Source: VFBF01 sp964530695
GTDB lineage: Bacteria > Pseudomonadota > Alphaproteobacteria > Caulobacterales > Aquidulcibacteraceae
Length of the DNA stretch: 23,586 nt
Assembly: GCA_964530695.1 (NCBI GenBank)
Contig: CAZGYQ010000054.1
Coordinates: 1 to 23,586 of the forward strand
Direction: 5' to 3'
Positions 7,323 through 15,603 of this stretch are shown piece after piece; position 1 is the stretch's first letter, and each line of letters starts with the position of its first letter. The position numbers and the translations under genes are program-made. The notes below the pieces were generated by a model. The model was not told the DNA's origin and ran no database searches. It worked only from the letters and a program-made list of their open reading frames with translations.

Positions 7323-8561
7323 ATGGTCGAAAGGCCTCACATCGCTGTCATCGGCGCGGGCCCCGCGGGGTTGATGGCGGCCGAGACGCTCGCGACCGCA
7401 GGCGTTCGCGTGACCGTGTTCGACGCGATGCCCACCGTCGGGCGCAAGTTCCTGATGGCAGGACGCGGCGGCCTCAACCTGACGCACTCCGAACCGTTCG
7501 ACGTTTTCGCATCGCGCTACGGCGCGGCGTTCGCGCGTCTGCGGCCGATTCTCGAGACATTCTCGCCGTCCGACCTGATCGCGTGGGCAGAGGGCCTCGG
7601 TCAGGCGACATTCGTGGGGTCGAGCGGGCGCGTGTTCCCGCGCGCCTTGAAGGCCTCGCCGCTGCTGCGCGCCTGGCTCGCGCGTCTTGCAACACTGGGC
7701 GTGCGCGTGGAGACGCGACGGCGGTGGCGTGGATGGACCGCTTCTGACGGGAAGCTCGCCTTCACCGATGAGACAGGCGCATCTTTCACAGCGCGCGCCG
7801 ACGCTGTGATCCTTGCGCTCGGCGGCGGGAGCTGGGCCAAGCTCGGTTCCGACGGCGCGTGGACAGATTTGCTCGCCGCGCGCGGCGTGAAGGTCGCGCC
7901 GCTACGCCCCGCCAACTGCGGCTTCGTCACATCCTGGAGCGAAGTGTTCGCCGCACGGTTCGCCGGCGCGCCGCTCAAGGGCGTCGCGCTGAAGCACGAT
8001 GGCGCCATGGTTCGCGGCGAAGCGATGATCGCCGCATACGGTATCGAGGGCGGCGCGGTGTACGCGCTCTCGGCCCGGTTGCGCGACGCCATCGAGCGCG
8101 AGGGCGCAGCGCGCCTCGACATCGACCTCCGGCCCGATCTGGATGAAGCGACGATCGCCCGCAGGCTCGCCGCCGTGCGCGCTGGCGAAACGCTCACCAA
8201 CCGTCTGCGACGCACCTTGAATCTCGCGCCGGCGGCGATCGGCCTGCTGCGCGAGGCGCACGGCGTTGCGTTGCCGACGGACGCCGCCGCCCTCGCGCGG
8301 TACGTCAAGGCGACGCCTCTCACGTTGACCGCGACCGCGCCTTTGGACCGCGTGATCTCGACGGCGGGCGGCGTCGGCTTCGACGCGGTCGATGAGAATT
8401 TGCAGCTGCATGCGGCGCCGGGCGTGTTCGTCGCCGGCGAGATGCTCGACTGGGAAGCCCCGACCGGCGGCTATCTGTTGCAGGCATCGTTCGCCACGGG
8501 CGTCGCGGCCGCGCGGGGGGCGCTTGCATGGCTTGCGCGAGGTCCTTCCCAAATCGTCTGA
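7323..8561 (+). CDS. BaiN/HI0933-family FAD-dependent oxidoreductase
   Basis: This 412-residue cytoplasmic flavoprotein belongs to the HI0933/BaiN family (TIGR03862-like subgroup), with few characterised members. The FAD dinucleotide motif GAGPAG is at residues 11-16, followed by the family signature VGRKFLMAGRGGLNLTHSE (about 38-56). Later motifs are ALGGGSWAKLGSDG and a C-terminal FAD-contact segment AGEMLDWEAPTGGYLLQ. I chose ATG 7323 because it gives a short lead into the Rossmann strand. A GTG at 7290 overlaps the upstream TGA and has GGAG just before it, so an extra 11 residues and tight coupling to the amidohydrolase are possible. A much longer open frame upstream lies inside the amidohydrolase and is spurious. 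The physiological electron acceptor and substrate are unknown. Confidence 0.88.
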   Translation: MVERPHIAVIGAGPAGLMAAETLATAGVRVTVFDAMPTVGRKFLMAGRGGLNLTHSEPFDVFASRYGAAFARLRPILETFSPSDLIAWAEGLGQATFVGSSGRVFPRALKASPLLRAWLARLATLGVRVETRRRWRGWTASDGKLAFTDETGASFTARADAVILALGGGSWAKLGSDGAWTDLLAARGVKVAPLRPANCGFVTSWSEVFAARFAGAPLKGVALKHDGAMVRGEAMIAAYGIEGGAVYALSARLRDAIEREGAARLDIDLRPDLDEATIARRLAAVRAGETLTNRLRRTLNLAPAAIGLLREAHGVALPTDAAALARYVKATPLTLTATAPLDRVISTAGGVGFDAVDENLQLHAAPGVFVAGEMLDWEAPTGGYLLQASFATGVAAARGALAWLARGPSQIV

Positions 8562-8597
8562 GGCGATCTGGTCGCCATCGCGGTGTGCGGGGGTGGG

Positions 8598-8626
8598 TTG
8601 CAAAAGTTCCTTTTTTGTTCTATTTT
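8598..8626 (+). promoter_or_regulatory. SOS promoter of imuA
   Basis: TTGCAA (8598-8603) and TATTTT (8621-8626) are separated by exactly 17 bases and resemble sigma-70 -35 and -10 boxes. The LexA site fills the spacer. A start point seven bases past the -10 would fall on position 8633, the A of the imuA ATG, implying a leaderless mRNA. No Shine-Dalgarno is present before that ATG. Confidence 0.7.
8606..8620. promoter_or_regulatory. LexA box, alphaproteobacterial type
   Basis: GTTC at 8606-8609 and GTTC at 8617-8620 are separated by seven bases, a perfect match to the direct-repeat GTTC-N7-GTTC operator of alphaproteobacterial LexA. It overlaps the imuA promoter spacer, so LexA should block polymerase and DNA damage should induce the cassette. 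Confidence 0.9.
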
Positions 8627-8632
8627 GTTTCG

Positions 8633-9394
8633 ATGTCGATCCTTTCCGCCAGCCCCTTCCGGCCGGCGCGTGACGTCGAGACGTTCAAGCAAGCCTTCCT
8701 GGACGCCGCCGCCCGCCCCGTGACCGAGATCGCGCCCGCTTCGGCAGGCGACGGCGCGGCGGCGTTCGGCTTCGCACTTGGCTGGCTGTCCGCCGCCCGG
8801 CCCGCCCAATCCGAGTCTGCCCAACCTGCAGGGCTCACCCTGATCGCTGCCCCGGAGGAAACGAGCGCCGAGATCGGCGTCGCCTACCCGCCCGGTCTTT
8901 CCCGGTTCGGTCTTGATCCGGCGCGCATAGTCCATGTCCGCGCGCGCAAGCTGAAAGACGCGCTATGGGCCTGCGAGCAGACGCTCGGACTTTCCCGGAC
9001 GCATGCGCTCTGCATCGTCCCGCAGAACGCACGCCTTACGCTGACGGCGACGCGGAGACTCCATCTCGCTGCAGAAAAAAGCGGCGCGCGGTGCGTGCTG
9101 CTGCGGTTTGATCCGCTTTCTCCCAGCGCCGCGTGGACGCGGTGGAACGTGACTGGAGCGCCCAGCCATGGCGTCGGCGCCGAACTCGGACGGCCGTGCT
9201 TCGCGGTCTCGCTTGCACGACGGCGCAGCGGACAATCAGGCCAGCGCTGGCTTCTGGAATGGAACGCCCATGAGCATGCCTTCGCCGACACAAACAGGAA
9301 CGCCCACATCGACGCCGGATGCGAGGTGGCTGGCCTTGTGGTTGCCGCGTCTGCCCACCGACCGGCTGAAACGTATCGCCGCCGCGCCGGCTGA
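8633..9394 (+). CDS. imuA: ImuA, SOS mutagenesis accessory protein
   Basis: This 253-residue RecA/SulA-like protein is the first gene of the SOS mutasome cassette. ImuA is needed, with ImuB and DnaE2, for damage-induced mutagenesis in Caulobacter-type bacteria; its molecular role is not fully defined. Visible features are the N-terminal segment FRPARDVETFKQAFLDAA, a central RecA-like core (ARIVHVRARKLKDALWACEQ and the strand SGARCVLLRFDP) and the C-terminal strand RWLLEWNAHEHAF. No intact Walker A loop is seen. The ATG at 8633 matches the expected start and coincides with the predicted transcription start. An upstream in-frame extension to 8528 would lie in the flavoprotein gene and the operator, so I rejected it. 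The 3' end overlaps imuB. Confidence 0.9.
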   Translation: MSILSASPFRPARDVETFKQAFLDAAARPVTEIAPASAGDGAAAFGFALGWLSAARPAQSESAQPAGLTLIAAPEETSAEIGVAYPPGLSRFGLDPARIVHVRARKLKDALWACEQTLGLSRTHALCIVPQNARLTLTATRRLHLAAEKSGARCVLLRFDPLSPSAAWTRWNVTGAPSHGVGAELGRPCFAVSLARRRSGQSGQRWLLEWNAHEHAFADTNRNAHIDAGCEVAGLVVAASAHRPAETYRRRAG

Positions 9395-10835
9395 CCGCCC
9401 CGTCGCCGTTTACGCCAAGACCGGCAACGCGTTTGCGTTGACCGCCGTTGATGCGCGCGCCGCAGCAAGCGGGCTCGCATCGGGCATGCCGCTCGCCGAC
9501 GCCCGCGCTCTCTGCACCGCTCTGCACGCCGTGGAAGCCGACCAGAGCGCAGATGCGCAGTTCCTCGACGCCATCGCCGAATGGTGCGAGCAGTACACGC
9601 CTGTGGTCGCGCCAGACCCGCCGGACGGGCTTTTTCTGGACATCACGGGATGCGCACACCTTTTCGGCGGCGAACTTCCGTTGCTCGCCGTCATGCTGGA
9701 CCGTCTTGCACGACAGCAGCTGCACGCGCGCGCCGCCATCGCCCCGACGCCCGCCGCCGCCTGGGCGCTCGCACGCTTCGGGAAGCAGCAGACTGTCGAC
9801 GACGCCGGTCTGCATGGCGCCCTCTCCGCCCTGCCAGTCGCTGCGTTGCGGCTGTCGCCTGCGGCGCAAGCCCTGCTGGAGCGGTTCGGACTCAAGCGGA
9901 TCGGCCAGATCGCCGAGGCGCCGCGAGCGCCGTTTGCAGCGCGTGCAGGACAGGACGTCATGCGGCGACTGGATCTGGCCTACGGCCGCGTTCGCGAAGC
10001 CCTTTCGCCGCGACGCCCGCCCGCGCCCGTGACGGCGTTCCGGCGCCTCGTCGAACCGATCGTCACCATCGAGGCCATCCTCGTCGTCGCCGAAGCGCTC
10101 TGCGCCGACATCGTCGCCCAGTGCGACCTCAAGGGCGCAGGCGCGCGCAGGCTGTGCCTCCGGCTCTTTGGCGTTGACGGCAAGACGCGCACCGTCTCGA
10201 TCGGACTGAGCCAGCCGGAGCGTATCGCACGCCCCATCATGCGGCTCCTGAGCGACCGCCTCGCGCGGGCGGCGGAGACATTCGACGCCGCCTTCGGTTT
10301 CGAGGCGATGCGTCTGGACGCTATGGAAGTCACGCCGCTGACCCCGACTGAAGGCGATTTCGAAGACGCGATCGTCCACGATTCCCGGAGCGAATCCCGT
10401 CTCGTCGACGCGCTTGTCGTCCGTCTTGGCGCAGAGAGCGTGTGTCGCCCGCATTTCGGCGATACGCACGCACCGGAGCGCGCCGGCGTATGGCGCCCTG
10501 CCGCGCAACCCTCGCCGCCCGCGCCGGGATCGCCGGAAGATGGGGTGATGCGCCGCCCCCTCACCCTTTTCGCCCGCGCACAGCCCATCGAGGCGATGGC
10601 GGAAGTGCCGGACGGCCCGCCGATGCGGTTCCGCTGGAGACGGGTCGTGCGTGAAGTGTCACGCGCGGAGGGGCCAGAACGCATCACGCCCCACTGGCTG
10701 CGCGCCTCCGACGCCCGCACGCGGGATTACTATCGCGTGGAGGACACGAACGGGAAACGCTACTGGCTTTATCGTGAAGGATTCTACGACGGCGCAAGCG
10801 CACCGCGCTGGTTCATGCACGGTCTCTTCGCATGA
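9270..10835 (+). CDS. imuB: ImuB, non-catalytic Y-family polymerase
   Basis: ImuB is a Y-family DNA polymerase homologue that lacks catalysis and acts as the hub joining DnaE2, ImuA and the sliding clamp during translesion synthesis. This 521-residue copy shows the usual opening WLALWLPRLPTDRLKR (about 20-35). There, LWLPRL replaces the metal-binding Asp motif of active polymerases, and PPDGLFLD (117-124) replaces SIDEAYLD, losing the Glu. The ImuB-specific C-terminus is intact: RPLTLFARAQPIE and GPERITPHWLR ... YWLYREGF ... PRWFMHGLFA. I chose ATG 9270, with GGAA five bases upstream, giving a 125-base out-of-frame overlap with imuA; ATG 9276 and 9168 are alternatives. A clamp-binding motif is not obvious by eye. 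Its stop overlaps the dnaE2 start by four bases. Confidence 0.9.
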   Translation: MSMPSPTQTGTPTSTPDARWLALWLPRLPTDRLKRIAAAPADRPVAVYAKTGNAFALTAVDARAAASGLASGMPLADARALCTALHAVEADQSADAQFLDAIAEWCEQYTPVVAPDPPDGLFLDITGCAHLFGGELPLLAVMLDRLARQQLHARAAIAPTPAAAWALARFGKQQTVDDAGLHGALSALPVAALRLSPAAQALLERFGLKRIGQIAEAPRAPFAARAGQDVMRRLDLAYGRVREALSPRRPPAPVTAFRRLVEPIVTIEAILVVAEALCADIVAQCDLKGAGARRLCLRLFGVDGKTRTVSIGLSQPERIARPIMRLLSDRLARAAETFDAAFGFEAMRLDAMEVTPLTPTEGDFEDAIVHDSRSESRLVDALVVRLGAESVCRPHFGDTHAPERAGVWRPAAQPSPPAPGSPEDGVMRRPLTLFARAQPIEAMAEVPDGPPMRFRWRRVVREVSRAEGPERITPHWLRASDARTRDYYRVEDTNGKRYWLYREGFYDGASAPRWFMHGLFA

Positions 10836-13800
10836 ACGGATTCGCAGAACTTGCCGTCACGACAAACTTTTCCTTCCTGCGCGGCGCGTCGCACCCGGAA
10901 GAACTCGTCCTGCAGGCGAAGGCGCTTGGCCTTGCAGGCATCGGTGTCGCCGACCGCAATACGCTGGCCGGCGTCGTTCGCGCGCACGCAGCGGCAAAGC
11001 AGCATGGCGTGCGCCTTGCGGTCGGCGCCAGACTCGTCTTCCGCGATGGAACGCCGGACATTCTCGTCTACCCGAAGGACCGCGCCGCTTATGGCCGTCT
11101 CGCCCGGCTTCTCACTCTCGGCAATCGACGCGCGCCAAAAGGCGAATGCTGGCTCGACTTCGCGGATTTTCTCGCCCATGCGGACGGGCAACAGGCGATC
11201 GTCGTCCCGCGCATGGAGATTGGCGCAACGTCGGACGTCGCCCTGCATGCATGCCTTGAAGCCGTGCACGCGCGCGCCGGGGCGGTCTGGCTGGCGGCTC
11301 GCTTCATTTTCGATGGCGAAGATCACAGGCGTCTGCGGCTTCTCGAAGAAACGGCGACCAGGACTGGCGCGCGCCTCCTGGCGACGACAGAGCCCCTTCA
11401 TCATGTCGCCGAGCGTCGCCCCCTGCTCGACGTGCTGACGTGCGTGCGTGAAAAGACGACACTCGATGCTGCAGGGCGGCTCCTCGCCGTCAACGCCGAG
11501 CGGCATGTCAAGATGGCGCAGGAAATGCGACGCCTCTACCGGGGCGCGCCGCATGCCGTCGATGAGACATTGCTGTTTCTGGACGGTGTCCGGTTTTCAC
11601 TCGACGAACTGAGCTATCAGTATCCCGACGAAACCATCGCGGGGTACGCCAACGCCCAGGAGGCGCTTGAAGCGCTGACGTGGAAGGGCGCGGATAAGCG
11701 ATACCCGGATGGCGTTCCTGACGGCGTCCGCAAGACGCTGACGCGTGAACTCGCGATCGTCGGCCAGCTCAACTACGCGCCCTACTTTCTCACTGTCGCC
11801 GACATCGTCCGTTACGCGCGTGAAGAGCGTGGCATCCTGTGCCAGGGGCGCGGGTCCGCCGCCAACTCCGTCATCTGTTATTGCCTTGGCGTCACATCCG
11901 TCGATCCGGCGCGCTTCAAACTGCTGTTCGACCGCTTCCTTTCCGCCGAACGGAACGAACCGCCGGACATTGACGTGGACTTCGAGCATGAACGGCGCGA
12001 GGAGGCGATCCAGTACGTTTACGAAAAGTATGGCCGCGACCGCGCCGCCCTTGCCGCGACGCTGATATGCTATCGTGGCCGGAGCGCGATCCGCGATGTC
12101 TGCAAGGCGTTCGGCTACTCCGAAGACACGATCACCGCGCTTTCGAAAACCCAGCAATGGTGGTCGAGCAGCGTCAGCGAAAATGACCTCCGCTCTCTTG
12201 GCCTTGATCCGGAAGACCGGAGGTTGATGACATGCCTGCATGTCGCCCGGCAGCTTCGTGGATTTCCCAGGCATCTTTCACAGCACGTCGGCGGCTTTGT
12301 CATCACACGCGACAGGCTTGATGACATCGTGCCGATTCAGAACGCCGCGATGGAGGATCGCACCGTCGTCGAGTGGAGCAAGGACGATCTGGAGGAACTC
12401 AAGATCCTCAAGGTCGATCTCCTGGGTCTCGGCATGCTGACGTGCCTGCGCAAGGCGTTCGCCATGATCGAGCAGCATTACCCCTCATGGAGCGATGCGC
12501 ACGACAAGCTCACGCTGGATACTTTGCCGAAGGAAGATCCGGCCGTTTATCGCATGCTGAAGCGCGCGGACTCCGTCGGCGTCTTTCAGGTCGAGAGCCG
12601 CGCGCAGATGTCGATGCTGCCGCGGCTGCGGCCCGAGGAATTCTACGACCTCGTCATCGAGGTGGCGATCGTGCGCCCCGGCCCCATCCAGGGCGGAATG
12701 GTGCATCCCTATCTGAGACGCAAGCAGAAGCTCGAACCCGTCACCTATCCTTCCCCTGAGCTGGAGGAAGTGCTCAGACGCACGCTCGGCGTGCCGCTCT
12801 TCCAGGAGCAGGCGATGGAGATCGCCATTGTCGGGGCAGGCTTCACGCCGCCGGAGGCCGACAAGCTCCGGCGCGCCATGGCGACGTTCCGTCGTGTCGG
12901 CACGATCGGCCAGCTCCGCGACAAGTTCATCAACGGCATGATCGTCAACGGCTACACGCAGGCCTTCGCCGAAGCGAGCTTCAAGCAGATCGAGGGCTTC
13001 GGCGAGTATGGCTTTCCGGAAAGCCATGCGCAGAGTTTCGCGCTGCTCGTCTATGCGTCGTCCTGGATCAAGTGCCACTATCCGGACGTGTTCGCGGCGG
13101 CGCTGCTCAATGCGCAGCCCATGGGATTTTACGCCCCGGCGCAGATTGTCCGCGACGCCGAGGAGCATGGCGTCGAGGTCCGCGCTCCGGACATCAATCA
13201 TGCGCACTGGAACAACGCTCTCGAACCCGGCCCCGTCGCAGGCGAGCGGTTGAACGCGCGCCACGTCGAGATGCGCGATGACGTGCGGGCGCGAAATGCC
13301 GTGCGCCTCGGATTCAGGCAGATCGACGGCCTTCGCGAGGAAGACATGGAGCGCCTCGTGTCGCGAAGATCGTCAGGATACGATTCCGTCCGCGACGTCT
13401 GGCTGCGCGGCGGCGCATCCCCCGCCACGATCGAGCGTCTTGCGGACGCCGACGCCTTCCGCTCCATCGGCCTTGATCGCCGCGACGCGCTCTGGGCCGC
13501 ACGCGGGCTCAACCGCGTCGGCGGGCAGGAAGATGCGCCGCTCCTGGCCCATGCCGCCGGCCCCTCGCACGAACCGGATGCAGACTTGCCGCCCCTGCGC
13601 CTCGGCGAGCAGGTGGTGGAAGACTATCGCACGCTGGGCCTCTCGCTGAAGGCCCATCCCGCGGGGCTTCTCAGGGCGGATCTCGCGGCCCGGCGGGCGC
13701 TCCCCGCGTCCTGCCTCGCCGATACGCGCAACGGCGCGCGCGTGCGCGTCGCCGGCCTGGTTCTCGTGCGTCAGCGTCCCGGCACGGCGTCCGGCGTCAT

Positions 13801-14137
13801 CTTCATGACGCTGGAGGACGAGACCCACATCGCCAACATCGTCGTCTGGCCGCGCGTATTCGAGCAGTTCCGCAAGGAAGTGCTTGGCGCACGCCTTTGC
13901 GCTGTCGACGGCGTCGTCCAGAACGAGAGCGGCGTGGTGCACGTCATCGCCGAGCGCCTGCACGACTTCAGCCCCCTTCTCGCCCGCCTCTCATCGGACA
14001 CGATACCTGTCGCGACCGCACGCGCCGACGAGACGCGGCGCTCTCAGGCGGACGCACGCACCCATCCGCGAAATGTACGCCATGATCTCGCAGGAAGCGC
14101 CGCGGGCGTGATGCCGAAGGGACGGAACTTCCACTGA
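10832..14137 (+). CDS. dnaE2: Error-prone DNA polymerase DnaE2
   Basis: DnaE2 is the C-family polymerase that performs error-prone translesion synthesis with ImuA and ImuB after SOS induction. The 1101-residue length is normal. Domains in order are an N-terminal PHP domain (about 4-280, beginning LAVTTNFSFLRGASHPEEL, with degenerate metal residues), then the palm with catalytic Asp residues in PDIDVDF (378-384). These are followed by thumb and fingers (GFPESHAQSFALLVY), a helix-hairpin-helix region, and a C-terminal OB fold (GLVLVRQRPGTASGVIFMTL). The end PKGRNFH is typical of DnaE2. The ATGA overlap with imuB indicates translational coupling. Regulation should come from the LexA-controlled promoter upstream of imuA. 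DnaE2 is distinct from the replicative DnaE1 in lacking the tau-binding C-terminus. Confidence 0.96.
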   Translation: MNGFAELAVTTNFSFLRGASHPEELVLQAKALGLAGIGVADRNTLAGVVRAHAAAKQHGVRLAVGARLVFRDGTPDILVYPKDRAAYGRLARLLTLGNRRAPKGECWLDFADFLAHADGQQAIVVPRMEIGATSDVALHACLEAVHARAGAVWLAARFIFDGEDHRRLRLLEETATRTGARLLATTEPLHHVAERRPLLDVLTCVREKTTLDAAGRLLAVNAERHVKMAQEMRRLYRGAPHAVDETLLFLDGVRFSLDELSYQYPDETIAGYANAQEALEALTWKGADKRYPDGVPDGVRKTLTRELAIVGQLNYAPYFLTVADIVRYAREERGILCQGRGSAANSVICYCLGVTSVDPARFKLLFDRFLSAERNEPPDIDVDFEHERREEAIQYVYEKYGRDRAALAATLICYRGRSAIRDVCKAFGYSEDTITALSKTQQWWSSSVSENDLRSLGLDPEDRRLMTCLHVARQLRGFPRHLSQHVGGFVITRDRLDDIVPIQNAAMEDRTVVEWSKDDLEELKILKVDLLGLGMLTCLRKAFAMIEQHYPSWSDAHDKLTLDTLPKEDPAVYRMLKRADSVGVFQVESRAQMSMLPRLRPEEFYDLVIEVAIVRPGPIQGGMVHPYLRRKQKLEPVTYPSPELEEVLRRTLGVPLFQEQAMEIAIVGAGFTPPEADKLRRAMATFRRVGTIGQLRDKFINGMIVNGYTQAFAEASFKQIEGFGEYGFPESHAQSFALLVYASSWIKCHYPDVFAAALLNAQPMGFYAPAQIVRDAEEHGVEVRAPDINHAHWNNALEPGPVAGERLNARHVEMRDDVRARNAVRLGFRQIDGLREEDMERLVSRRSSGYDSVRDVWLRGGASPATIERLADADAFRSIGLDRRDALWAARGLNRVGGQEDAPLLAHAAGPSHEPDADLPPLRLGEQVVEDYRTLGLSLKAHPAGLLRADLAARRALPASCLADTRNGARVRVAGLVLVRQRPGTASGVIFMTLEDETHIANIVVWPRVFEQFRKEVLGARLCAVDGVVQNESGVVHVIAERLHDFSPLLARLSSDTIPVATARADETRRSQADARTHPRNVRHDLAGSAAGVMPKGRNFH

Positions 14138-14203
14138 TCCAGACGGACCGCGACAGGCTCCGGCCGCCTTGCCCATGCGCCGCAATCACGCCTAAGCTCG
14201 CGC

Positions 14204-15601
14204 ATGCCGCCACGCCCCACGATCGGTTTCTGGGACATCGTCCTTTACGCGACGGCGATGAATTTCGGAATCCGCTGGCTCTCCACTGCGGCCGCGGCCG
14301 GCCCGGCTTCCCTTCTCATCTGGATATTCGCCGCGCTCGGATTTCTCGCGCCGTTGGCGATCGCAACGGCGGAACTGGCAGGCCGGCATGACGGTGAAGG
14401 CGCAGTCTATGTCTGGACGCGCGAAGCGCTCGGCCCCTTCGCCGGTTTCATCTGCGGGTGGATCTACTGGACGTGCAACCTGCCGTTCTTTTCGGGGCTA
14501 CTTTATTTCATCGTCGGCGTGATCGCGACGGCCTGCGGTCCGGAGATCAAGGCGCTGCTCGATCAACCGGGCGGACATGTGATGCTCGCGTCAGCGCTCG
14601 CCATCGGCGTCGCCGCGCTGCACCTTGCGGGGCTGGGCGTCGGCAAGTGGCTGCCCAACATCGGCGCGGCGTCGTCGCTTGCGCTGCTGGCGTTGCTGGT
14701 CGGCGCCGGCGCCATCCTCGTCGCCTCCAGCGGCCCGGCGACGTCATTCGCGACGGCCTCCTACCTGCCCACGTTCGACGCCAACGGCGCGATCCTGTGG
14801 TCGACGATGGTGTTTGCGTTCGGCGGCGCGGAAGGCGTGGCGCTGCTTCGCAACGACGTACGCGGCGGCATGGCGCACCTCGTGCGCGCCATCGGCGTCG
14901 TCGGCGTGTTCCTGACACTGGCGTACATCGCGGGATCCGCGTCGATCATGGCGATCATCCCCACGGCCGAAGCGTCGCGGCTTTCAGGATTGCCGGACGC
15001 CATTGCGATGAGTCTCGGCAGACTCGGGCTCTCCGGTTGGGCGCCCGTCGCGCTCGCCACGCTCGCGATTGCGTCGCTCGGATCCTACAGCGCGTGGTTC
15101 GGGGTCGCCGCCCGCCTGCCGCTGGCGGTTGGAATCGACCGGTTCGTCCCCGCCGTCTTCGCGCGCCTGCACCCACGCACCGGCGCCCCCGTCGCCGCGA
15201 TCGTCACGCAGACAGTGATCGTGATCGTGCTGATCGTGATCAGCCAGTCCGGCGCGACCATGGAAGCGGCCTATGATTTTCTCGTCGCCATGAGCGTATT
15301 GTCCTACACGTTGCCGTTCATCTTCCTGTTCATCGCGTATCTGAAGGCGCAGGGTCGCCCCGCGCCCGACGGCGCATGGACGACACCCGGCGGGCCGCGC
15401 GCGGCGTACGTGATCGGTTGGACGGGCCTCCTTGTCTCGGCGAGCGCGATCGCCTGCACGTTCGCGCCCAGTCCCGACGCCGCCGACCCGGCTGGCGCGA
15501 CGCTCAAGTTGCTTGTGGCATCAGGCGTCTTGATCCTCTCGGGCGCGGCCTTCTATGCCTTGGCCCGCGCGCGACGCATCAGAACCGCGCCTGGAGCATG
15601 A
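14204..15601 (+). CDS. APC-superfamily amino acid/amine permease
   Basis: This 465-residue inner-membrane transporter shows about 12 hydrophobic membrane segments and the APC-superfamily pattern. The first segment begins GFWDIVLYATAMNFGIRW, and the conserved stretch AELAGRHDGEGAVYVWTREALGPFAGFICGW follows TM2. This second region resembles the glutamate/GABA-antiporter and amino acid permease families, which carry amino acids or related amines by proton symport or exchange. Substrate specificity cannot be read off. No Shine-Dalgarno is obvious before ATG 14204. The gene follows dnaE2 by 66 bases without a visible terminator. Its TGA overlaps an ATG of the Rieske oxygenase gene, so the pair is likely co-expressed and may handle the same compound. 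Confidence 0.85.
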   Translation: MPPRPTIGFWDIVLYATAMNFGIRWLSTAAAAGPASLLIWIFAALGFLAPLAIATAELAGRHDGEGAVYVWTREALGPFAGFICGWIYWTCNLPFFSGLLYFIVGVIATACGPEIKALLDQPGGHVMLASALAIGVAALHLAGLGVGKWLPNIGAASSLALLALLVGAGAILVASSGPATSFATASYLPTFDANGAILWSTMVFAFGGAEGVALLRNDVRGGMAHLVRAIGVVGVFLTLAYIAGSASIMAIIPTAEASRLSGLPDAIAMSLGRLGLSGWAPVALATLAIASLGSYSAWFGVAARLPLAVGIDRFVPAVFARLHPRTGAPVAAIVTQTVIVIVLIVISQSGATMEAAYDFLVAMSVLSYTLPFIFLFIAYLKAQGRPAPDGAWTTPGGPRAAYVIGWTGLLVSASAIACTFAPSPDAADPAGATLKLLVASGVLILSGAAFYALARARRIRTAPGA

Positions 15602-15603
15602 CG

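Noticed and set aside
9036..10508. 490-codon open frame on the minus strand
   Set aside because: It is antisense to imuA/imuB, and its Arg/Gly/Ala-rich translation matches no family. Such frames are common in GC-rich DNA.
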